A stretch of DNA of 64,000 nucleotides from Granulicella aggregans (GTDB lineage Bacteria; Acidobacteriota; Terriglobia; Terriglobales; Acidobacteriaceae), in the NCBI RefSeq assembly GCF_014203275.1, contig NZ_JACHIP010000004.1, positions 434,001 through 498,000 on the forward strand, given 5' to 3'. Under the pieces are notes generated by a model. The model was not told the origin of the DNA. It was given only the letters and a program-made list of their open reading frames with translations, and did not search any database. Each line of letters opens with the position of its first letter. Within the stretch, counting starts at the first letter, position 1. Position numbers and translations under genes: made by a program. This document shows positions 1 to 8,955 of the stretch, piece by piece.

Positions 1-1391
1 TCGGCAGCAAAGACGTCTTCGAGCAGGTCTCCGCTGGCCCCTACAAGCTCTTCATCACCATCCGCCCGCCTGTCGTCATCCCCGGCGTCGCAACAGTCGA
101 AGTCCGCGCCACCGGCGCTCCCATCACGACTCTCTCCATCACGCCCACTCCCCTCACCGGCGAGGCCGCCAGCCATCCGCCTACCGCTGACATCCTCAAG
201 CGTTCCGACACCGACCCCAACTTCTACACCGGCGGAGTCTGGCTCATGGCCTCCGGCTCCTGGCAGGTCCGCTTCGCCATCGACGGCCCCAGCGGCCACC
301 AGGCCACCTCCATCCCTGTCCCCGCAGTCGCGCTCTCGACCCTCAAGATGGAGCGCAGCCTCGGCATCCCGCTCGCTCTCCTTGGTGTTTTTCTGGTCGT
401 CTCCATGGCGGGAGTCGTAGCCGCCGCCATCCGCGAATCACGCCTCGCTCCCGGAGCCACACCTACGCCATCGCTCCGCCGCCGAGGCCTCATCGCCCTC
501 GCCGCCAGCCTCGCCGTCATGGTCTTCCTCGTCTACGAGGGAGCGAAGTGGTGGAACGTAGAAGCCGCCGACTACAGCGAAGACATCTACCACCCGCTCG
601 TCACTCAGGCTAAGCTCTCCGGCGACCAGCTTGACCTGACCGTCAAGCCCTTCCGCACCAGCTACTCCGCCGACTATAGCGGAAACGACCGCTCCAACTC
701 CGACTTCCTCCCTGACCACAACCACCTGATGCACCTCTACGCGATCCGCCAACCGCAGATGGACGCCGTCTTCCATCTCCACCCCGAACTGGTATCAAGC
801 GGCGACTTCCGCATGTCGCTGCCTGTCATGCCTCCCGGCACCTACAAGCTCTACGGCGACGTAGTCCACGCCAACGGATTCCCCGAGACGCTGGTCAGTA
901 CCATCGACGTCCCCGCTGGCCTCGCCGCCACACCCGCCGGCCCCGACGACGCCTCTGCCACACCCGCCCCCATCTCCTCCGGCCCACTTGGCGCGAGCTA
1001 CAAGCTCCCCGACGGCTGCATCATGGTCTGGGACAAGCCGGCCAACCTGACCGCGAGCACCGCCTACAGCCTGCACTTCCGCCTCCTCGCACCAGACGGC
1101 ACGCCAGCCAAAGACATGCAGCCGTACATGGGCATGACGGGCCACGCCGCCTTCGTAAAAGACGACGGCACCGTCTTCGCCCACACCCATCCCGAAGGCT
1201 CCGCCGCGATGGCGGCGCTCGACATCGCCAACGGCAGCATGGGCGCAATGGAAGGCATGTCCACCGGCCCGACGCCGCCCGCAGTCGACTTCCCCTACGG
1301 CTTCCCCACCCCCGGTGCCTACCGCGTCATCATCCAGATGAAGCATGGCATCACCATCGAAACCGGAGTCTTCGACGCGACAGTGCAGTAG
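1..1391 (+). CDS. Membrane protein with FixH/YtkA-like and HxHP domains (5' truncated)
   Basis: The reading frame is open from base 3, so the true N-terminus lies outside the window; the first ATG in frame (246) is internal. The visible N-terminal part is a beta-rich extracellular region like FixH/YtkA proteins. Two hydrophobic segments follow (around bases 360-425 and 480-545), then a large soluble region. That region carries two similar modules, each with a His-rich start and an HxHP motif (FHLHPE near 772-789, AHTHPE near 1180-1197), plus a Met-rich stretch ([12 protein letters not shown]). This pattern suggests a periplasmic metal-binding role, perhaps copper, but that is inference. The next gene, hemL, starts 22 bases after the stop, so the two may be co-transcribed. 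The family is not assigned with certainty. Confidence 0.75.
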   Translation, partial: GSKDVFEQVSAGPYKLFITIRPPVVIPGVATVEVRATGAPITTLSITPTPLTGEAASHPPTADILKRSDTDPNFYTGGVWLMASGSWQVRFAIDGPSGHQATSIPVPAVALSTLKMERSLGIPLALLGVFLVVSMAGVVAAAIRESRLAPGATPTPSLRRRGLIALAASLAVMVFLVYEGAKWWNVEAADYSEDIYHPLVTQAKLSGDQLDLTVKPFRTSYSADYSGNDRSNSDFLPDHNHLMHLYAIRQPQMDAVFHLHPELVSSGDFRMSLPVMPPGTYKLYGDVVHANGFPETLVSTIDVPAGLAATPAGPDDASATPAPISSGPLGASYKLPDGCIMVWDKPANLTASTAYSLHFRLLAPDGTPAKDMQPYMGMTGHAAFVKDDGTVFAHTHPEGSAAMAALDIANGSMGAMEGMSTGPTPPAVDFPYGFPTPGAYRVIIQMKHGITIETGVFDATVQ

Positions 1392-1413
1392 CCTGATTCC
1401 CTATACTGGGTTC

Positions 1414-2706
1414 ATGCCGCGCCTCACCACCAACTCCCGCGCCCTCCAGCTCCGTGCCGAATCTTTCCTCCCCGGCGGCGTCGACTCCCCCGTCCGTGCC
1501 TTCCGCGCCGTCGGTGGCGACCCGCCCTTCGTCACCCACGCCGAAGGCGCGTACCTTTACGACGCCGACGGCAACAAATATCTCGACATGTTCGGCTCCT
1601 GGGGTCCCATGATCCTTGGCCACGCCTTCCCGCCCGCCGTCGAAGCCATCCATACCGCCGCCGCAAAGTCCGCTAGCTTTGGCGCGTCCCACGCTGGCGA
1701 AGCCGACCTCGCCGAGCTGGTTACAAAATGCTTTCCCTCGGTAGAACGCCTCCGCTTCGTCTCCTCCGGCACCGAAGCCTGCATGTCCGCCATCCGACTC
1801 GCCCGCGGATACACCGGTCGCAAGTTTGTCATCAAGTTCGAGGGCTGCTACCACGGCCACTCCGACGCGCTGCTCGTCAAGGCAGGTTCGGGAGTCGCAA
1901 CCTTCGGCATCCCCGGCTCGGCGGGCGTCCCTGAAGAGACCGCGATGCACACCCTCGCTCTGCCCTACAACGATCTCGACGCCGTCCGCCTCGCCTTCGC
2001 CAATCATCCCGGCGCGATCGCCTGCATCATCGTCGAGCCGGTCGTCGGCAACGCCGGCACCATCCCACCCGCGCCCGGCTACCTCGAAGGCCTCCGCACC
2101 CTCACCCACGAGCACGGCGCTCTGCTCATCTTCGACGAGGTCATGACCGGCTTCCGGCTTTCTCTAGGAGGCGCGCAGAGCCTCTACGGCATCACCCCCG
2201 ACCTCACCACGCTCGGAAAGATCGTCGGCGGAGGCCTGCCTTGCGGAGCCTTTGGCGGCCGCGCTGAAATCGTCAATTTTCTCGCCCCGTTAGGTCCCGT
2301 CTACCAGGCCGGAACACTCAGCGGCAACCCCCTCGCCATGGCCGCAGGCATAGCTACGCTGAAGCACCTCATCGCCCACAAGGACACAATCTACCCGCAG
2401 ATCGACACCATCACCGCTGCTATCGCCAACGGAGTAGCCGCCCTCGCCGAAGACGCAGGCGTGAAGCTCACCACCAACCGAATCGGCAGCATGTTCACCT
2501 GGTTCTTTACGGGCACGCCGGTCACGAACTTCGATACCGCCGCAACCTCCGACACCGCCGCCTTCGCGAAGTTCCACCGCGCCATGCTCGACGCCGGAGT
2601 GTGGCTACCCCCATCCCAATACGAAGCCGCCTTCGTAGGCACTGCCCACAGCGCCGCCGAAGTAGACCTCATCCTCCAAGCCGCAAGGGAGGCCCTAAGT
2701 CTCTAG
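1414..2706 (+). CDS. hemL: Glutamate-1-semialdehyde 2,1-aminomutase
   Basis: This PLP enzyme converts glutamate-1-semialdehyde to 5-aminolevulinate in the C5 route to tetrapyrroles, in the cytoplasm. The 430-aa protein has the family N-terminus ([13 protein letters not shown]), the SSGTEA phosphate-binding region, FDEVMTGFR, and the PLP lysine in [10 protein letters not shown], followed by [16 protein letters not shown]. The frame is open from 1345, inside the previous gene, but the ATG at 1414 gives the normal family length and is the better start. No clear ribosome-binding site is visible, which fits coupling to the gene ending 22 bases upstream. Confidence 0.95.
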   Translation: MPRLTTNSRALQLRAESFLPGGVDSPVRAFRAVGGDPPFVTHAEGAYLYDADGNKYLDMFGSWGPMILGHAFPPAVEAIHTAAAKSASFGASHAGEADLAELVTKCFPSVERLRFVSSGTEACMSAIRLARGYTGRKFVIKFEGCYHGHSDALLVKAGSGVATFGIPGSAGVPEETAMHTLALPYNDLDAVRLAFANHPGAIACIIVEPVVGNAGTIPPAPGYLEGLRTLTHEHGALLIFDEVMTGFRLSLGGAQSLYGITPDLTTLGKIVGGGLPCGAFGGRAEIVNFLAPLGPVYQAGTLSGNPLAMAAGIATLKHLIAHKDTIYPQIDTITAAIANGVAALAEDAGVKLTTNRIGSMFTWFFTGTPVTNFDTAATSDTAAFAKFHRAMLDAGVWLPPSQYEAAFVGTAHSAAEVDLILQAAREALSL

Positions 2707-2824
2707 GGGTCCGGAGCAGTCAAACCCTACGTTTACCTCCTCGCGTAAGTGATGCGAGTTGAACATCTCTGAAATCTTCGGGAAAAACTTGCCAGCCACT
2801 TTACGCGCAGGCAGTATTGATGGC

Positions 2825-4066
2825 ATGGAAAATACCGGTCGTTTCGATCGTGATGTGGAGGAAGCGGGGTCGCGGCGCGCTGCCTCCAGCCATATCTATG
2901 GTATTGGCGAGATGGCGGAAGAGATACGCTCCTTCGCGTGGGAGACATCGCCGCTTGGCTCTATCGACAAGTGGTCGCCTACTCTCCTCGCCGTAGTCAA
3001 TGTGGTCCTTAGTTCGCCGATCCCTGCGGCGGTCTATTGGGGGCCACAGCTGATCTTTATCTGCAACGACCCCAGCCTGCGGATGATGGGCGCAAAGCCA
3101 CCGGCAGTCCTTGGGCTGTCCGTCGAAGCGCTGTGGGGCCCGTTCTGGTCAAAGGTAGAGCAGGAGCGCTTTAGATCTGTGATGGATTCGGGACAATCCT
3201 TTCACGGCGAAAGCGTCCCATACGGGTTCCGGAGAGACGGCAGATCAGTCGATGTCTTCGTCAATTATTCCCTGAGCCCGATCTACGAAGACGGACAAGT
3301 CGCTGGCATCTTTAGGACGCTTGAAGACATATCAGAAAACGTCCTGGCCATGCGTGCTCTCGCTGAATCCGATGCGCGATTGCGGATGGCGCTCTCTGTG
3401 AACCGATGCGTGGGGGTCTGGGACTGGCACCTCAGAGACAACGTTGTCTTCGGCGATGAGACGATAGCCAGCTTGTATGGAATTGATCCAAAGGCCGCCG
3501 CAGCCGGAGCGCCGCATCGAGCCTATGAGCGTTTGCTCCATCCGGAAGATATCGATGTTCTCAATAATGCTGTCATGGCCTGCATCGCAACCGGAAAGGA
3601 CTTCTCCGTCGACTATCGCGTTCGCCAGGCAGACGACTCCTATCGCTGGATTCAGTCCAGAGGACGCTGTGTCTATGACGAAAACGGCCGTCCTTCCCGC
3701 GTCACGGGCCTGAAACTGGACATTACCTCCGAGAAGAATGAAGCCGTGACGACTCTCCCTCGCAATCTATTTCCGACCAGTGACCCAAGCAGTGATTTGG
3801 ATTCACTCCCACCGTCCGTCACCACCTTTGTTGCAGCAACCGCAAACCTGTTAGCGGAGTTTCCATCGGAGATCGAGCTGGAGGTTGTTCCCGAAGCCGC
3901 TGGAACTCAGTTCATCCTCCGAGTAGCAAAGAGCGATCTTGGAAGGCTCATCGGAAGACAGGGGCGCATCATCCGGTCGATTCGTATGCTTCTCTACACG
4001 GCGGCTGCGACCCACAAAGAGCGATTTTCGATCGATGTTGAATCAAAGAATGCCCCCGCCGGTTGA
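2825..4066 (+). CDS. PAS-PAS-KH fusion protein (sensor plus RNA-binding domain)
   Basis: From the ATG at 2825 the protein is 413 aa. A TTG at 2759 would add 22 residues, and neither start has a strong ribosome-binding site. Residues about 30-170 form a PAS-like module of the type found at the N-terminus of HWE/hybrid kinases (SPLGSIDKWSP, YWGPQLIFICND). Residues about 175-305 are a PAS_3 domain (VWDWHLRDN, HPEDIDVLN, YRWIQSRG, GLKLDIT). Instead of a kinase or GGDEF domain, residues about 330-406 match a whole KhpA-type KH domain: LRVAKSDLGRLIGRQGRIIR with the GxxG loop GRQG at 377-380. No transmembrane segment is present, so it is probably cytoplasmic. A signal-controlled RNA-binding protein is inferred; ligand and RNA targets are unknown. 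Codons are less C-ending than in neighbouring genes. It is probably transcribed alone. Confidence 0.85.
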   Translation: MENTGRFDRDVEEAGSRRAASSHIYGIGEMAEEIRSFAWETSPLGSIDKWSPTLLAVVNVVLSSPIPAAVYWGPQLIFICNDPSLRMMGAKPPAVLGLSVEALWGPFWSKVEQERFRSVMDSGQSFHGESVPYGFRRDGRSVDVFVNYSLSPIYEDGQVAGIFRTLEDISENVLAMRALAESDARLRMALSVNRCVGVWDWHLRDNVVFGDETIASLYGIDPKAAAAGAPHRAYERLLHPEDIDVLNNAVMACIATGKDFSVDYRVRQADDSYRWIQSRGRCVYDENGRPSRVTGLKLDITSEKNEAVTTLPRNLFPTSDPSSDLDSLPPSVTTFVAATANLLAEFPSEIELEVVPEAAGTQFILRVAKSDLGRLIGRQGRIIRSIRMLLYTAAATHKERFSIDVESKNAPAG

Positions 4067-4287
4067 GCCAAGCTACTACGCTCCTACCCGTCTGACCTGC
4101 AATCTGCCTGTGCCGTCGGGAGACAAAAGACACAGCCTCGCTACCCCATCCTTCACGAACAGTTGCGTCAAACGACAAAAATATACTTTTTGCGATTGCC
4201 GCAACACACCTCGAACCATCGTGTCTATTCCCTTCGTAAGCGGTCGCAGCATGATCCAAGCGCCGCAATAATACGGAGGCCAATCCG

Positions 4288-4620
4288 ATGAACTTCAAGC
4301 ACTCTCTCCTCGCTGCAGCACTTATCCTCGCTCCCGTCTGTACCTTTGCGCAGACCCCGGCTCCCGCCCAGCCCACCATCAACCAGCGCAAGGCCGACCA
4401 GCAGCAGCGCATCGGCAACGGCGTGAAGAGTGGACAACTTACCGCTCGCGAGACCGGGCATATCGAGCACCAGGAAGCTGGCATCAACAAGGAAGAGCGC
4501 GGCATGCGCGCCCAGGACAACGGGCACCTGACCAGGCAGGATCGCAAGACCATCAACCGTCAGCAGAATAAAGAGTCGAAGCGCATCTATCGCGACAAGC
4601 ACAACGCCCGCGTCCGCTAA
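4288..4620 (+). CDS. Small secreted basic protein, function unknown
   Basis: This 110-aa protein has a clear Sec signal peptide (cleavage likely after CTFAQ, near residue 22). The mature part is hydrophilic, rich in Gln, Arg, Lys and Asn, and predicted helical. It carries two related halves (RIGNGVKSGQLTARETGHIE and INKEERGMRAQDNGHLTRQD) and ends in KRIYRDKHNARVR. Similar short periplasmic proteins of unknown function occur in Acidobacteria and Proteobacteria. A good GGAGG lies 8 bases before the ATG. The 220 bases upstream hold no gene; a TATACT at 4186-4191 is a possible -10 element but has no good -35. A strong hairpin follows the stop. Confidence 0.8.
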   Translation: MNFKHSLLAAALILAPVCTFAQTPAPAQPTINQRKADQQQRIGNGVKSGQLTARETGHIEHQEAGINKEERGMRAQDNGHLTRQDRKTINRQQNKESKRIYRDKHNARVR

Positions 4621-4633
4621 TCGATCTATGAAA

Positions 4634-4671
4634 GACGAAGAAGGCCGCCCGAGTAGGCGGCCTTCTTCGTC
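4634..4671. terminator. Bidirectional terminator hairpin
   Basis: A perfect 16-bp stem (GACGAAGAAGGCCGCC at 4634-4649 and its complement at 4656-4671) encloses a 6-base loop. It lies between convergent genes, 14 bases after the secreted protein and 17 bases after the end of the MFS gene on the other strand, so it can serve both. There is no long U tract. Confidence 0.85.
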
Positions 4672-4688
4672 ATCGATTGCTCTTAGCT

Positions 4689-5972
4689 TTACGCTGCCGC
4701 CTCGCCCTTCGGCTCCATCCATAACTTGCCGATAAAGATCAGCACCACCAGCAGCCCGGCGCAAATCGCAAAGACCTGCCGCACGCCCACATACTGCGCC
4801 AGGAGACCGCTCGCTATCAGCCCCAGAATCTGCCCTGTAAACACAGTCGACATCACGGTCGACCCGACCCGTCCCATCAACGCCGGCGGCGTCTCCTGCT
4901 GGATCATCGTCTGCGCGGGAATGATAATCCCCGCCACTGAGAAGCCGATGATGAGATTGCCAACGATCGTCGTCCACACGAAGCCGACCGACGTCAGGAT
5001 CAGCAGCCCGGCCGCGATTCCGCTCAGGCCAGAGTAGACCAGCACCGTATTCTTCATCCCTTTGCCAAAGGCATTCAGCACGTTGATGCCGATCAGTATC
5101 CCGAGCCCGATCATGGCACTCGCGGCACCGAATACCCTCGTCGAACCATGGAGAATATCGCGGACATAGACTGCGATCAGCGGCCCAAAGCATCCCAGCA
5201 CAAACATTCCCGAAGCCAGTGCCAGGATCACGAAGAGCAGTCCCGCATGATGCACAATGAAGTCCACACCCTGCTTCATGTCCGCCCAGACCTTCGCGAC
5301 GCCCTTCTGCTCCGCTGCCTTATCCGCGGGATCGAGCACCGCCGCCGCCATCGCCTCCGCGGGTCGCGAGAGCGCCACCGTGGCGATCAGGCAGGCGGAC
5401 GCCACGAAGCTGGCAGCATCGGCCCAATAGCAGATGTTCGCGCCAAAGGTGGATACCAGGGCCGCCGCGACTGCCGGCCCTGCAATCCTCGCCAGGAACA
5501 GCACCTGTTGCATCAACGCATTCGCCGCGCGCAAACCATGCAAAGGCACAGCCGAGCGGATCGCCACTCCTTGAGCGGGGCTGAAGAAGCTCGAGACCAC
5601 GCTGATCGCAGCCAGAACCGCGTAGAAACCCCAGATGTTGTGCGCCAGCAGCAACAGCAGGCAAAGTACCGACCGCGAGAGATCGCTCGCGATCATCGTT
5701 GGTTTGAGCGGCCAGCGGTCGACGAACACACCGGCCAGAATCCCCAGTACCGCGATCGGCAGCTGGTACGCGATCTGTACGCCAGTAATCTGCTGCGGAT
5801 TCGCATGAGCGGTGAAGGTCAGATAGCCTATGACCGCAAACAGAGCAAGGAAGTCGCCGAAGTTCGAGACGATCTGCGCATACCAGAGACGGCGCATCAC
5901 AGGGATGCGCAGCACCGCGCCCATTGAGAGAGGTTCAGGCATCGCCGCCGGAGTGGTTGGGGTTGTAGACAT
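4689..5972 (-). CDS. MFS transporter, EntS/MFS_3-like exporter
   Basis: This 427-aa integral membrane protein has about 12 hydrophobic segments. The start MSTTPTT at 5972 is preferred; the open frame runs to 6050, but that extension is polar and lies in a repeat. The early motif RRLWYAQIVSNFGDFLAL and the first-loop GVFVDRWP are typical of the MFS_3 group, which includes enterobactin exporter EntS and proton antiporters. DPADKAAEQKGVAKVWADMKQ in the middle is the cytoplasmic loop between the two six-helix halves. Drug or siderophore efflux is likely by family, but the substrate cannot be read from sequence. No regulator gene is adjacent. Confidence 0.85.
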   Translation of the reverse strand: MSTTPTTPAAMPEPLSMGAVLRIPVMRRLWYAQIVSNFGDFLALFAVIGYLTFTAHANPQQITGVQIAYQLPIAVLGILAGVFVDRWPLKPTMIASDLSRSVLCLLLLLAHNIWGFYAVLAAISVVSSFFSPAQGVAIRSAVPLHGLRAANALMQQVLFLARIAGPAVAAALVSTFGANICYWADAASFVASACLIATVALSRPAEAMAAAVLDPADKAAEQKGVAKVWADMKQGVDFIVHHAGLLFVILALASGMFVLGCFGPLIAVYVRDILHGSTRVFGAASAMIGLGILIGINVLNAFGKGMKNTVLVYSGLSGIAAGLLILTSVGFVWTTIVGNLIIGFSVAGIIIPAQTMIQQETPPALMGRVGSTVMSTVFTGQILGLIASGLLAQYVGVRQVFAICAGLLVVLIFIGKLWMEPKGEAAA

Positions 5973-6025
5973 GGTCGCTAGCCAGTTTAGATCGACAGCG
6001 AAGCCACAACGCCGCAAAATAAATC

Positions 6026-6082
6026 GGTGCCCACGCGAAGCGGTATACAAGTCACGAAGTGACCGCCCCGCGCGCAGCGGGA
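6026..6082 (+). repeat. Dispersed repeat, GCGGTATAC type, copy 1
   Basis: The bases ACGCGAAGCGGTATAC followed by GTCACGAAGTGACC recur almost unchanged at 45422-45459. TCACGAAGTGA is a small palindrome. The copy lies between the MFS gene and the polysaccharide deacetylase gene and accounts for most of that 120-base gap. Confidence 0.6.
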
Positions 6083-6092
6083 AGTAGTGGCA

Positions 6093-6812
6093 TTACACCC
6101 AGACCTGCGGAGTGACGAACTTCATCCCCAACGCCTTCGCATCCGCAATGATCGTCTCGGTCGCGATCACGCTATGCATCCTCGGCTGGCCTAGTCCGCC
6201 ATCATGCATCAACACGTTCGTCCCCCGGCCCCGAGCCCGGTTCCGCTTCACGCCCGTCCGCACCCACTCGACCATGCGCTGCGGTTGCTGCTGCGGGAGC
6301 CAGTCATAGGTCAAGACGTTCCAGTTCACCGTCGCCAACCTAAGCTCGCGCGCCACTTCAAAGACCACCGGCTTCCGCGCCCCGTGCGGCGGCCGAAACA
6401 GCCTGATCTGCGCTCCAATCGTGTCTTCGATGATCGCCTTCGAGTCCCTGATCTCTCTGCGGACCCGCTCCGCCCCGCAGTACGAGAGCCACGGATGCGT
6501 CATCGTATGGTTGCCGATCGTATGTCCCGCCGCGGCGATCTCCCGCACTAATGCTGGCTCACGCTTCACCCAGTCACCAATCAGGAAGAACGTCGCCGTC
6601 ACATTCTCCCTCGCCAGCGTGTCCAACAGCTTCGGTGTCGCCAGCGGGTTTGGCCCATCGTCATACGTCAGAGCAATCTCGCCGGGATCATTGCCCGCGA
6701 TCACTACGCGTCCAAAGATCTGCGATGTCGGATAAAGCGCCGCATAGAACCACCCGCCGACAGCAAGCCCCGCGACCGCCGCAACTTCCGCCGCGTTCGT
6801 GAGGGTCACCAT
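6093..6812 (-). CDS. Polysaccharide deacetylase (NodB domain), membrane anchored
   Basis: This 239-aa protein belongs to carbohydrate esterase family 4. After a short hydrophobic segment (residues about 7-27, likely an N-terminal anchor) the NodB domain shows its motifs in order: TYDDGPN (metal ligand and catalytic Asp), HTMTHP (metal-binding His pair), RPPHGAR, and LMHDGG. It should remove N-acetyl or O-acetyl groups from a cell-wall or extracellular polysaccharide outside the cytoplasmic membrane; the exact substrate is unknown. The gene begins 4 bases after the stop of the peroxiredoxin gene, so the two form a small operon. Confidence 0.9.
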   Translation of the reverse strand: MVTLTNAAEVAAVAGLAVGGWFYAALYPTSQIFGRVVIAGNDPGEIALTYDDGPNPLATPKLLDTLARENVTATFFLIGDWVKREPALVREIAAAGHTIGNHTMTHPWLSYCGAERVRREIRDSKAIIEDTIGAQIRLFRPPHGARKPVVFEVARELRLATVNWNVLTYDWLPQQQPQRMVEWVRTGVKRNRARGRGTNVLMHDGGLGQPRMHSVIATETIIADAKALGMKFVTPQVWV

Positions 6813-6816
6813 GGCG

Positions 6817-7293
6817 TTACTTCGCCTTCTCCAGCAGCGCCAGTACCTCTTCAGCGTGGCCCTCGGGCTTCACCTTGGAGTACACATGCAGCAGCCGCTG
6901 GCCTTCACCCTTGTCCGGCCCAATGACGAACGTCGAACGCTCCACACCCTTCACCAGTTTGCCGTACATGCTCTTGTTCTTCAGGAGGTCGTAGCGCTGG
7001 ATCAGCACCATATCCGGATCTGCCAGCAGAGCATACGGAAGCTCGTACTTGGTTTGAAATTTCTTCTGCGCCTTCACCGTATCGCGCGAGATCCCCAGCA
7101 CCACCGCTCCCGCAGCCTGCAGCTTCTCGAAGGTGTCGCGGAACCCGCAAGCCTCGATGGTGCATCCCGGCGTGTCCGCGCGCGGATAAAAGAACAGCAC
7201 CACGGGCTTGTCCTTGAACTGGCTAAGCGAGACGTCCTCGCCATCCTGATTCTGCAACGTAAAATCTTCTACCAGATCGCCTGCCTGCATCAT
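6817..7293 (-). CDS. bcp: Thioredoxin-dependent peroxiredoxin, Bcp/PrxQ type
   Basis: This 158-aa cytoplasmic enzyme reduces hydrogen peroxide and organic hydroperoxides using thioredoxin. The active-site stretch ADTPGCTIEACGFRD holds the peroxidatic Cys44 and the resolving Cys49, the four-residue spacing typical of PrxQ/Bcp with an intramolecular disulfide. FYPRADTPGC and VLGISRD are further family marks. Two ATG codons stand in a row; a GGAG lies 4 bases before the first and 7 before the second, so the second (7290) may be the true start. It is the first gene of a two-gene unit with the deacetylase. Confidence 0.93.
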   Translation of the reverse strand: MMQAGDLVEDFTLQNQDGEDVSLSQFKDKPVVLFFYPRADTPGCTIEACGFRDTFEKLQAAGAVVLGISRDTVKAQKKFQTKYELPYALLADPDMVLIQRYDLLKNKSMYGKLVKGVERSTFVIGPDKGEGQRLLHVYSKVKPEGHAEEVLALLEKAK

Positions 7294-7321
7294 TATTCTC
7301 CAAAATCGTTGCTGTAAATTC

Positions 7322-7360
7322 CGTCATCCTGAGCGTAGCGCGAAGTCGAAAGATCCCGAG
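7322..7360 (+). repeat. GTCATC-type dispersed repeat
   Basis: The sequence CGTCATCCTGAGCGTAGCG and the AGTCGAAAGATC after it match the family of intergenic elements that recurs about ten times in this window. It lies in the 118-base gap between fabD and the peroxiredoxin gene; I see nothing else there. Confidence 0.6.
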
Positions 7361-7411
7361 ATCGCTCATCATGCCCAATCCGCTCTAATCTTTCTGCCCA
7401 ATCAGTCCGTT

Positions 7412-8440
7412 CTACCCGGCCACAGCTTCAGCAGGAGTCGTCAGCGCCGCAATCGTCTTCTCCAGCGACTCCGCATCCTCAACATTCAATCCAATCTTCT
7501 CAGCGTCGATCTTCCGCAGCAGTCCGTTCAACACCTTGCCCGGCCCAATCTCTACGAAGTGTGTCGCGCCCTGCTGCACCAGCAACTGTACGCACTCCAC
7601 CCATCGCACCGCGCCCGTCACCTGCCGCACCAGGCAGTCGCGGGAGTTCGATTCGCGATAGATCATCCGCGCATCCACGTTGCAGGCGATCGGGAACTTC
7701 GCATCATGGAAGGCCACGCCCTCGAGATGGACCATCAACTGCCGCTGCGCCGGAGCCATCAACGCGCAATGGAACGGAGCGCTCACCTTCAGCATCACCG
7801 TCCGCTTCGCTCCCGCCTCTTTGCACAGAGCAGCCGCCCGCTCCACCGCAGCGAGATTTCCGGAGATGACGGTCTGGTCAGGCGAGTTCAGATTCGCCGG
7901 CGCCACTACGGCGCTGTTCGGAGATTCGGCCCGCTGGATTGGATCGGCCGGATTCATCGCGGCTGGTTCCGTCAACTCGTCGGAGGCGCGAACGCAGCAG
8001 TCGTTGATGACTGGCTCAGCCAGCCCAAGGATCGCGGCCATGCCGCCTTCGCCCGCCGGCACCGACTCCTGCATAAACCGACCGCGTTTGTGAACAGTGC
8101 GAACCGCATCCGCGAAGCTGAAAGTGCCTGCTGCTACATGCGCGCTGTACTCACCAAGCGAATGTCCAGCGGCAAACGACGCCGTGATGCCATGCTCTGC
8201 CAGCAAGGGCGTCAATACGCGCTCGGCAGCGACCGAGACAGTAAGAATCGCCGGCTGAGTATTCTCTGTAAGGTTCAGCGTCTCCTGCGGACCTTCGAAG
8301 CACAGCTTTGACAAAGAAAAGCCGAGAGTTCCATCGGCCTCGTCGAATACCGCACGCGCAGCCGGAAACTTTTCGTACAGATCGCGGCCCATGCCCACGA
8401 TCTGCGTGCCCTGGCCAGGGAAGAGATAGGCCAATTTCAT
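7412..8440 (-). CDS. fabD: Malonyl-CoA:ACP transacylase
   Basis: FabD moves malonyl from CoA to acyl carrier protein to feed fatty acid synthesis in the cytoplasm. The 342-aa protein starts MKLAYLFPGQGTQ; an ATG nine bases upstream (8449) is equally possible and neither has a ribosome-binding site. The nucleophile is Ser94 in AAGHSLGEYS, and later motifs are NSPDQTVISG, SAPFHC with the catalytic His, and VEIGPGKVL. Between the CCVRASDEL helix and VVAPANLNSP there is an extra Pro/Asn/Ala-rich loop of about 25 residues (EPAAMNPADPIQRAESPNS) not seen in usual FabD. No other fab genes are nearby, which is unusual because fabD often sits with fabH, fabG and acpP. Confidence 0.92.
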   Translation of the reverse strand: MKLAYLFPGQGTQIVGMGRDLYEKFPAARAVFDEADGTLGFSLSKLCFEGPQETLNLTENTQPAILTVSVAAERVLTPLLAEHGITASFAAGHSLGEYSAHVAAGTFSFADAVRTVHKRGRFMQESVPAGEGGMAAILGLAEPVINDCCVRASDELTEPAAMNPADPIQRAESPNSAVVAPANLNSPDQTVISGNLAAVERAAALCKEAGAKRTVMLKVSAPFHCALMAPAQRQLMVHLEGVAFHDAKFPIACNVDARMIYRESNSRDCLVRQVTGAVRWVECVQLLVQQGATHFVEIGPGKVLNGLLRKIDAEKIGLNVEDAESLEKTIAALTTPAEAVAG

Positions 8441-8492
8441 CGCATTCATCGAAGTCGATGATACCGCGACCCGGTTACATTTGCTGGCGTCC

Positions 8493-8813
8493 CTAGACCC
8501 CGAGACCCGAGTCCATGTCGTAAGACATATCAGCCGAGTGACCGTAGTTGTCATACGGCGTGCGGCGATTGAACTTGTAGCGCTGGCGGATTTCGTTGCC
8601 AACTACCAGCCCGAGCGCCACCGCGCCCAGTCCGGCAGAGACCCAGCCGACAGTCTTGAACAGCGTAGATTCTTTCTCGAACGGCAGGGGGAGGGTCACA
8701 GGAACAGCCTCAATCTTTCTGCCGAACTTTTTGCCAAACAGCCGGCGTGTCTTAGGGGACCTCATGCCAAGGATCATATCGTCTCCAGGTACAACTTGGC
8801 AGCAGCTTTCCAT
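8493..8813 (-). CDS. Small membrane protein, function unknown
   Basis: This 106-aa protein has a polar, basic N-terminus, one hydrophobic segment (VGWVSAGLGAVALGLVVG, around residues 55-72), and a Tyr/Asp-rich tail (RRTPYDNYGHSADMSYDMDS). A GGAGAGG lies 8 bases before the ATG, supporting it as real. It lies upstream of fabD, 43 bases away, and may share its transcript. I do not recognise the family. Confidence 0.65.
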   Translation of the reverse strand: MESCCQVVPGDDMILGMRSPKTRRLFGKKFGRKIEAVPVTLPLPFEKESTLFKTVGWVSAGLGAVALGLVVGNEIRQRYKFNRRTPYDNYGHSADMSYDMDSGLGV

Positions 8814-8955
8814 CTCGGAGTCCTCTCCAGGTAACCGTGCCGGGGCAAGGCTGCCCTTGTTAAAGGTGTCTGTATGTTCCGATGCGTTTCGGAATTCTTC
8901 AACACAAATAACGCTGCGCCCTCAACATCAGATGCGCCATAGCCCAAAAGCGGAA

